Shown piece after piece: positions 58,369-64,000 of a DNA stretch of 64,000 nt. Position 1 is the stretch's first letter, and every line of letters starts with the position of its first letter. This DNA is from Sinorhizobium fredii USDA 257 (lineage in GTDB: Bacteria; Pseudomonadota; Alphaproteobacteria; Rhizobiales; Rhizobiaceae), in the NCBI RefSeq assembly GCF_000265205.3, contig NC_018000.1, positions 5,084,001-5,148,000 of the forward strand, given 5' to 3'. A program made the position numbers and the translations under genes. The notes under the pieces were generated by a model, which was given only the letters and a program-made list of their open reading frames with translations, was not told the DNA's origin and did not search any database.

Positions 58369-59412
58369 GTGTCGAGCCGCCTGCCCCCCTTGAACCCGCT
58401 GCGCGCCTTCGAGGCGACCGCTCGGCGCGGCTCGGTTTCCGCGGCGGCCCGCGAGCTCAACGTCACCCATGGCGCCATCAGCCATCAGATCCGCGCGCTC
58501 GAACTTTCCTTCAACGTGCCGCTCTTCGAGCGCGGCGGCAAGCGGCTGAGGTTGACGCCGCAGGGGGCGCTGCTGCTGCCAGCCGTCACCCATGCCTTTG
58601 CAGAGATCGCCGCCGCAACGGCGGCGATGACCCGGCCGGCGACAAGTGGCGAGCTCAGGATCACCTGTGTTCCGGCACTGCTCTCGTTTTGGATGATCCC
58701 GCGCCTGCATCAGTTTACCGAGCAATTTCCCGACTTGCAGCTGACGCTGGTCGCCTCCAACGACGAGGCACATCTCCACTTTCCGGACGTCGATGTCTGC
58801 CTCCTCTATGGCGATGGCAATTGGGGAGACTGCTGGGTCAGGCTCTGGAGCCGGCTGGAGCTGTTTCCCGTGGTCAGCCCGACGCTCCTCAACATGCGGC
58901 CGCTGCGCTCGATCCGGGATCTGCGCGACCATGTGATGCTGCATGGCGATGACGGCCGCGAGTGGAACACTTGGCTGGCCGCCGCCGACGCGACCGACCT
59001 TCAGCGCGGCCGCCAACACTTCATGAGCGACGCACGGCTGTCGACCGAAGCCGCACTCCACAATCAGGGCGTGGCGCTCGGCGATACCATCACCGCCGGC
59101 AGCCTGATCGCCCGCGGCGAATTGATCGCGCCATTCGACCTGACAGTGCCGGCCAACGACGCTTTTTTCGTCGCCTGCCGCAACGAGGTGCGCGCCGCAC
59201 CGATCGTCCGCGTCTTCATCGACTGGCTGTTTGCGGCGCTCGAGAGCGATCCGATGCCGGAGCTTCAGACCTCCGCCCGCACGATGATCCGCTCCCGCAT
59301 ATCCAGACCGGAAGATAACGATCGCAATTCGGCAGCGGGCAGCTTTCAACCAGTTTCGTCACCCCGCAGCCGGCGCGTGGAAAGCCCGCAAAAGCGCAAG
59401 ACCAAGTCATAA
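58369..59412 (+). CDS. LysR-family regulator (GcvA-like)
   Basis: 347 residues from GTG 58369. The HTH region FEATARRGSVSAAARELNVTHGAISHQIRALE and GAISHQ signature are typical of the GcvA/AmpR branch. The C-terminal tail of about 40 residues after the effector domain is Ser/Arg-rich and probably disordered. It is divergent from the ureohydrolase operon and 44 bp upstream of an aminotransferase, so it may control both. Confidence 0.9.
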   Translation: MSSRLPPLNPLRAFEATARRGSVSAAARELNVTHGAISHQIRALELSFNVPLFERGGKRLRLTPQGALLLPAVTHAFAEIAAATAAMTRPATSGELRITCVPALLSFWMIPRLHQFTEQFPDLQLTLVASNDEAHLHFPDVDVCLLYGDGNWGDCWVRLWSRLELFPVVSPTLLNMRPLRSIRDLRDHVMLHGDDGREWNTWLAAADATDLQRGRQHFMSDARLSTEAALHNQGVALGDTITAGSLIARGELIAPFDLTVPANDAFFVACRNEVRAAPIVRVFIDWLFAALESDPMPELQTSARTMIRSRISRPEDNDRNSAAGSFQPVSSPRSRRVESPQKRKTKS

Positions 59413-59456
59413 AGCAGGCGCCACAGGCGCCGCTCGCCAACAACAGGAAACGCTCG

Positions 59457-60635
59457 ATGCCCCACCTCAATCCGCTCATCGCAAAGCTCTCGCAGCCGCC
59501 GGTCCCCTCGGTGCTGGCCTGGGCGAAGGCCTATGACGGGGCAAAGGGGCCGCTGATCGACCTCTCGCAGGCGGTTCCCGGCTATCCCGCCCATCCGGAT
59601 ATGCTCAAATGGCTTGGCGAGGCGGCCGCCTCGCCTGCCTATACCGGCTATGGCCCGATCGAGGGCGAGACCGAACTGCGCAGCGCCTATGCAGACCAGG
59701 TGGCGGCGCTCTACGGTGCCCCAATTACCAGCGACAACATTCACATCACCTCCGGCTGCAACCAGGCCTTCATCTGTGCCGCCATGGCGATCGCGAGCGC
59801 CGGCGATACGGTGCTGATGACCAATCCCTATTACTTCAACCAGGAAACGACGTTGGCGATGCTCGGCATCAATGTCGAGCTCGCACCGTGCGATGCCGGC
59901 GCCGGCTTCCTGCCCGAAGTCGAGACCATCGCCGCAGCACTTCGGCCGGGCGTTCGCGCCCTCGTCCTCGTCTCCCCGAACAATCCGACCGGCGCCGTCT
60001 ACCCGGCCGATCTGCTCCAGCGCATCTACGACGCCTGCCGGGCGAACGGCACCTGGCTCATCCTCGACGAGACGTATCGCGACTTCCTGTCCGACGCCAC
60101 GGTCGCACCGCATCGCCTGCTCCAGACCAAGGGCTGGCAGGACGGCTTCATAGGCCTCTACAGCTTCTCCAAGTCCTTCTGCATCCCCGGCCACCGGCTC
60201 GGCGCGATCACTGCCGGGCAGGCGGTCGTCGAGCAGGTGACGAAGATCATGGACAACCTGCAGATCTGCGCGCCGCGCTCGGCCCAGGCCGCCGTCGCCA
60301 AGGCCATCCCGGCGCTCACCGACTGGCGGCTCGCCAACCGCGCCGAGATCACCGCCCGCGCCAACGCGCTGAAGGACGTGATGGGCCGCCTGCCGCAATG
60401 GAAGCTGCAGGCGGTCGGCGCCTATTTCGCCTATGTCCGCCACCCGTTCCGCGACATCGACTCGCAATTCGTCGCCGAGAAGCTGGCAAAGCTTGCCGGC
60501 GTCGTCTGCCTGCCGGGCGATTATTTCGGCGCGGGCCAGGAAAGCTATCTGCGCTTTGCCTTCGCCAATGCCGATGTGCCGACGATCAGAAAGCTGGAAG
60601 AGCGGCTCGCGGGATTTGAACTGCCGGGCATCTGA
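59457..60635 (+). CDS. PLP-dependent class I/II aminotransferase
   Basis: 392 residues, fold type I. The PLP pocket is visible: TSGCNQAFICAAMAI, SPNNPTGAVYP, LILDETYRDF and the Schiff-base Lys in YSFSKSFCIPGHRLG. The substrate is not obvious. The context (LysR, ureohydrolase operon, aldehyde dehydrogenase downstream) suggests arginine or a polyamine/guanidino derivative, comparable with arginine:pyruvate transaminase, which is inference. Confidence 0.88.
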   Translation: MPHLNPLIAKLSQPPVPSVLAWAKAYDGAKGPLIDLSQAVPGYPAHPDMLKWLGEAAASPAYTGYGPIEGETELRSAYADQVAALYGAPITSDNIHITSGCNQAFICAAMAIASAGDTVLMTNPYYFNQETTLAMLGINVELAPCDAGAGFLPEVETIAAALRPGVRALVLVSPNNPTGAVYPADLLQRIYDACRANGTWLILDETYRDFLSDATVAPHRLLQTKGWQDGFIGLYSFSKSFCIPGHRLGAITAGQAVVEQVTKIMDNLQICAPRSAQAAVAKAIPALTDWRLANRAEITARANALKDVMGRLPQWKLQAVGAYFAYVRHPFRDIDSQFVAEKLAKLAGVVCLPGDYFGAGQESYLRFAFANADVPTIRKLEERLAGFELPGI

Positions 60636-60691
60636 TGCATGTCGCCCAAAGGTGTGCAGCGGTTTTGGGACGACGACATGCGTTGAAACAA

Positions 60692-60719
60692 ACCTAAAGC
60701 GCGGCGTCGCGCTTTAGGT
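60692..60719. terminator. Hairpin between convergent aminotransferase and EamA genes
   Basis: ACCTAAAGCGC and GCGCTTTAGGT form an 11-bp perfect stem around GGCGTC. No strong T-run follows on the plus strand; it could work on both strands. Confidence 0.5.
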
Positions 60720-60723
60720 AGAT

Positions 60724-61614
60724 TTAACCGCGGCGGGCGATCAGGATGCCGATGAGCACGATCGCGCCGCCGGTTGCCTGCATGAGACCCACAGGCTCGC
60801 TCAGCAACACCCAGGCGAGCACCGCAGCCACGACCGGCTGCACGAGCAGCGTCAGCGATGAAAAGGCCGGCGGCAGATAGGCGAGCGCATAGGTGATCGC
60901 CACCTGCCCGCCGGCGTGGCTGACAAAGGCGAGACCGACGAGCATCGCCCAGCCGAAGGCGCTCGGCGGAAACAGCGCCGGCTCGGTCAGCAGCGTCATC
61001 GGCAATATGCAGAGGGCCGCCGACGCGGTGCTCCAGATCATGATGCGGTTGGTGCTGAAGCGGCTGCGCAGTTGCCCGATCGCAAGAATATAGCCCGCAT
61101 AGAACATGGCGGCGACTATCGCGATTCCATCGCCGGCCAGGTCGCCGCCGCCAAGGGCGGCGGGCCCGCCCTTCAGAACCACGACACCCACGATGGCCGT
61201 GGCTAGGCCCGCTCCGAAAATTCCGCTCACGGGAGAGCGGAACAAGGCCCAGCCCGCAAGCGTCACGAACACTGGCGCAAGATTTGCCAGCAGCGTCGCG
61301 TTTGCCACAGACGTCATGGTGAGGGAGAGATGCCACGCCCCGAGGTCGATGGCGAGAAAGACGCCCGGCAGGATGAGCAGAGCATAGTCGGACAAGCGCT
61401 CCGGGCGCCGGTCGGCGGCCGCATCCTTGCCAAGCCACGACCAAGCAAGAAGCGGGATCAGCGCCAGTGCCACACGCCAGAAGGCCGTCGCCATCGGCCC
61501 CACTTCCGAAAGCCTGACGAAAATCGGCGATCCGGCTATGGCGACACCGCCGACGAGCAGTGCGGCCATGGCCAGGGACTGTTGGGAGGAGGCGGAACTG
61601 ACGGCTTGGTTCAC
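60724..61614 (-). CDS. EamA/DMT-family transporter
   Basis: 296 residues with ten hydrophobic segments in two repeated halves, typical of EamA exporters. Conserved GSPIFVRLSEVGPMATAFWRVALA opens the first half and VQPVVAAVLAWVLLSEPVGLMQATGG closes the second. It probably exports an amino acid or metabolite; the substrate is unknown. It is convergent with the aminotransferase. Confidence 0.9.
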   Translation of the reverse strand: MNQAVSSASSQQSLAMAALLVGGVAIAGSPIFVRLSEVGPMATAFWRVALALIPLLAWSWLGKDAAADRRPERLSDYALLILPGVFLAIDLGAWHLSLTMTSVANATLLANLAPVFVTLAGWALFRSPVSGIFGAGLATAIVGVVVLKGGPAALGGGDLAGDGIAIVAAMFYAGYILAIGQLRSRFSTNRIMIWSTASAALCILPMTLLTEPALFPPSAFGWAMLVGLAFVSHAGGQVAITYALAYLPPAFSSLTLLVQPVVAAVLAWVLLSEPVGLMQATGGAIVLIGILIARRG

Positions 61615-61766
61615 GGCGATATCCGAAGGCTGGGAAGGAGCGCCTTGAGGGCGCCGCTACGCCAGCTATCAGAACGTCGGATCGGACAACAGCCTGAATT
61701 CGCCAAAAAGGCGATCATCGGCGGCCGCCGCACGAAAAGTTGTAGCCGCCAAGCTCCAAACGGCGC

Positions 61767-63200
61767 TCAGGCCGCGTCCGGCAGATGCACCGTCTTCACC
61801 TCGAGGAAGTCCTCGAGGCCGAAGGTGCCACCCTCGCGGCCGTTGCCCGACTGTTTGTAGCCGCCGAACGGGCTCCCGTAGCGATGCGGTCCGCCATTGA
61901 TATGCACCATGCCGGCGCGCAGCCGCGCCGCGACCCGTTCGGCGCGCTCCTGGTCGCCGGTCTGCACATAGGCAGCAAGCCCGTAGCTCGTGTCGTTGGC
62001 GATTGCGATCGATTCCTCCTCCGTGTCAAAGGGGATGATCGACAGCACCGGCCCGAATACCTCCTCGCGGGCGATCCGCATCGAGTTGTCGACATCGGCG
62101 AAGATCGTCGGTTTGACGAAATAACCGGTGTCGAAGCCTTCCGGCTTGCCGGCGCCGCCGACGACGAGGCGCGCACCCTCGGCAATACCCGCCTCGATCA
62201 GCGACTGCACCCGCTCGTACTGGATGTGGCTGACGAGCGGACCGATATGGGCGCCTTCCTTGGTCGGGTCGCCGACCGTCGCCTCCCGGCCGACGCGCCT
62301 TGCGATCGCGACCACATCTTCATAGACGCTGCGCTCCACCAGCATACGGGTCGGCGCATCGCAGGACTGACCGGAATTGTTGAAGCATTCGAGGACGCTG
62401 GCGGTCACCCTCGCATCGAGATCGGCATCGGCGAAGACGATATTCGGCGACTTGCCGCCAAGTTCCAGCGTGACGCGCTTGACCGTATCGGCGGCATCCT
62501 TGCTGACGGCGATGCCGGCGCGCGTCGAGCCGGTGAACGACATCATGTCGATGTCCTTGTGCTTCGATAGTGCTGCGCCCGCGTGAACACCGTCGCCATT
62601 GACGAGATTGAAGACGCCGCGCGGGAAACCCGCCTCGTCGATCATCTCCGCATAAAGCATGGCATTGAGCGGCGTGAACTCACTCGGTTTCAAAACGCAG
62701 GTGCAGCCGGTCGCCAACGCCGGCACCACCTTGAGAGCAATCTGGTTGATGGGCCAGTTCCACGGGGTAATCAAGCCGCAGACGCCGATCGGCTCGCGCA
62801 TCAGCGTGTCGCCGTTCGGCAGCTTTTCGCGCAGCTTCAGTCGCTTCAGCGCGTCGATGTAGCCCTCAAGGTGGCCGACGCCGACATCGGCCTGTTGCTC
62901 CCGGCTCATGGTTTTCGGCGCGCCGAGTTCCGCGGTGATCGTGTCGGCCATCTCGTCGTAGCGGCGTTTGTAGATCGCCAGCAGCTTTTCGAGGAGCGCC
63001 AACCGCTCCTCCAAGCTGGTCCGGCTGTAGCTCGCAAAGGCTTTCTTGGCGGCCGCAACGGCGCGACCGATATCGACTGCCGTTCCGAGGGAGATGGCGG
63101 CGATCGGCTTTTCGGTCGCAGGATTGAGCACGTAGAGGTCGTTCTGTGCTGCCGGTTCGACCCACTCGCCGTTGATGTAGAACTTGCGTTTGTCGAGCAT
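61767..63200 (-). CDS. NAD(P)-dependent aldehyde dehydrogenase
   Basis: 477 residues from ATG 63200, preceded by GGGAGGGAAAG; the upstream in-frame extension is spurious. Motifs: the Asn in ITPWNWPINQIA, LVNGDG, FTGSTRAG, catalytic Glu in VTLELGGKSPNIV, Cys in NNSGQSCDAPTRM, and EVFGPVLSIIPF. Usual length. It oxidises an aldehyde, possibly a gamma-amino- or guanidino-butyraldehyde given its neighbours. Confidence 0.92.
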   Translation of the reverse strand: MLDKRKFYINGEWVEPAAQNDLYVLNPATEKPIAAISLGTAVDIGRAVAAAKKAFASYSRTSLEERLALLEKLLAIYKRRYDEMADTITAELGAPKTMSREQQADVGVGHLEGYIDALKRLKLREKLPNGDTLMREPIGVCGLITPWNWPINQIALKVVPALATGCTCVLKPSEFTPLNAMLYAEMIDEAGFPRGVFNLVNGDGVHAGAALSKHKDIDMMSFTGSTRAGIAVSKDAADTVKRVTLELGGKSPNIVFADADLDARVTASVLECFNNSGQSCDAPTRMLVERSVYEDVVAIARRVGREATVGDPTKEGAHIGPLVSHIQYERVQSLIEAGIAEGARLVVGGAGKPEGFDTGYFVKPTIFADVDNSMRIAREEVFGPVLSIIPFDTEEESIAIANDTSYGLAAYVQTGDQERAERVAARLRAGMVHINGGPHRYGSPFGGYKQSGNGREGGTFGLEDFLEVKTVHLPDAA

Positions 63201-63516
63201 GTGCTCTTTCCCTCCCGTCAAAGTGTGGTTTCCCGACGGACCGGACGCCGGATGGTCGCCGGGCGGTCGGTGCACGATGAGCGCGGAGCGACTTCCGATA
63301 CTCTCGCGACGACGTTCACCGTACACGAGTCTTGGAGTCGATCTACGAGTCGATCTGCGCATCGAGTTGCGTGGCCGAGGCACGCTACGACGCAGCGATA
63401 CGCCCTGCAAGGGGTGCGATGTCGCGTTTGCCAGCCCGTTAATGGCGTCATGGGAGACGGTGGCGCAGTGGGCCCCGACTGAGTGCAAAAGACTTCGGGG
63501 AGAAGTCCGGGCGCCG
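63201..63516. other. Non-coding stretch upstream of the aldehyde dehydrogenase
   Basis: About 315 bp without a credible gene. It contains a short imperfect direct repeat (GAGTCGATCT at about 63335 and 63347) and a small GACTTC/GAAGTC hairpin at about 63491. The aldehyde dehydrogenase promoter should be here. Confidence 0.5.
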
Positions 63517-63666
63517 TCAGATGGCGCCGATGACGACGGCCGAAAGGAAGCTGAATGCCGCCACGATGGCGATCGTGTGGGGGATGAGATTGACTGGCAA
63601 GCGCCTGGTCGACTGCGTCACATGGAACGCGTAGCGGGAGTGGGTCATCGCCTTTGTCGCGTTCAT
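63517..63666 (-). CDS. Small single-span membrane protein (49 residues)
   Basis: An ATG at 63666 with GGAGAG 6 bp upstream opens a 49-residue frame ending at TGA 63517-63519. The N-terminal 28 residues are polar and basic (MNATKAMTHSRYAFHVTQST), followed by one hydrophobic segment (IAIVAAFSFLSAVVIGAI) to the C-terminus. The good RBS and the clear helix support it being real. Function is unknown. Signals resemble other short hydrophobic proteins in rhizobia. Confidence 0.6.
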   Translation of the reverse strand: MNATKAMTHSRYAFHVTQSTRRLPVNLIPHTIAIVAAFSFLSAVVIGAI

Positions 63667-63788
63667 TTTATCTCTCCGCTGCTGGCGTTGGCCTATACTC
63701 CTGTTCTCCTATATTCTCGATTAAGTTTGTAGATATTATTTTCCGCGGATCGCCCAAGGCGGGAAAAATCCGTTCCCGGACTGCGCCG

Positions 63789-64000
63789 TCAGTGCGGCTC
63801 GCGGTCGCGTTCCTGCAGATGGCGCGACCAGGTCTCGCTGAACCAGGGGGTCAGCAGCGACACCTCGGCGGTGCGATGCGACCGACTGAGCCGGCTGTCG
63901 ACCTCGACGGAGGTCCAGACGGTGAAGTGGGTCAGCTGATGCTTGCCGAAGGTCTGGATCAACGGGACGTCTGCTGCATCTCGGCCACGAGCGACGGGAA
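63789..64000 (-). CDS. C-terminal end of a gene cut by the window edge, function unknown
   Basis: The minus strand reads an open frame from the window end to TGA 63789-63791, giving about 69 residues ending WSRHLQERDREPH. It contains THFTVWTSVEVDSRLSRSH. The gene starts beyond the window. I do not recognise a family; the codon use fits the surroundings. Confidence 0.4.
   Translation of the reverse strand, partial: PVARGRDAADVPLIQTFGKHQLTHFTVWTSVEVDSRLSRSHRTAEVSLLTPWFSETWSRHLQERDREPH

Noticed and set aside
57557..58393. A 278-codon plus-strand frame opposite the ureohydrolase
   Set aside because: Antisense to a clear ureohydrolase with intact manganese motifs; it has no motif of its own.

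Overview
The window is high-GC alphaproteobacterial DNA, most likely a chromosomal segment of Sinorhizobium/Ensifer or a close Rhizobiaceae relative. Supporting signs are a bioBFDAZ biotin operon with a BioR-type box, a ureDABCEFG urease operon carrying extra rhizobial accessory genes, an intergenic two-hairpin palindromic element of the kind common in Sinorhizobium, a liv operon that includes a DUF6867 gene, and a redox-type adenylate cyclase. I saw no rRNA, tRNA, CRISPR array or intact transposase gene. Taxonomy is inferred from gene content only.

Layout. 1-15.0 kb: reductive pyrimidine catabolism (preT, preA, a rutR-like repressor with an operator, an N-carbamoyl-amidohydrolase, dihydropyrimidinase) and an NMT1-type ABC importer. 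It is interrupted by an oxidoreductase/LysR pair and by an adenylate cyclase gene split by a 219-bp insertion. 15.0-20.4 kb: an RND efflux pair and a wrecked Crp/Fnr gene behind an FNR-like box. 20.4-27.9 kb: the urease operon on the minus strand. 28.1-29.7 kb: a Tat-exported hydrolase divergent from an OhrR-type regulator with three operator-like palindromes. 29.8-34.9 kb: bioBFDAZ. 35.0-40.6 kb: a branched-chain amino acid (Liv) ABC system. 40.9-45.6 kb: cysQ, a receiver-only response regulator, a Crp/Fnr regulator, an SDR, and a fused ring-cleaving dioxygenase/hydrolase.

45.6-50.4 kb holds a long leader region and a secreted VCBS/RTX-type protein with six nearly identical 309-bp repeats and small indels that break its frame. 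50.5-52.1 kb: an FMN reductase and a second ring-cleaving dioxygenase. 52.2-60.7 kb: an operon of a ureohydrolase (agmatinase family), a PotDABC-like transporter and a C-N hydrolase, with a divergent LysR and an aminotransferase. 60.7-64 kb: an EamA exporter, an aldehyde dehydrogenase, a 49-residue membrane protein and a truncated gene at the edge.

Functional reading. Much of the window concerns nitrogen scavenging: uracil/thymine breakdown, urea hydrolysis, amino acid import and guanidino/polyamine breakdown. Agmatinase-family enzymes release urea, which the urease could use. The most notable structures are the mobile element in the cyclase (removing it exactly restores one 558-residue reading frame), the repeat-rich frameshifted adhesin, the Crp/Fnr remnant with its own box, multiple BioR-like boxes at bioB, and the fused MhqO/MhqD-like protein.
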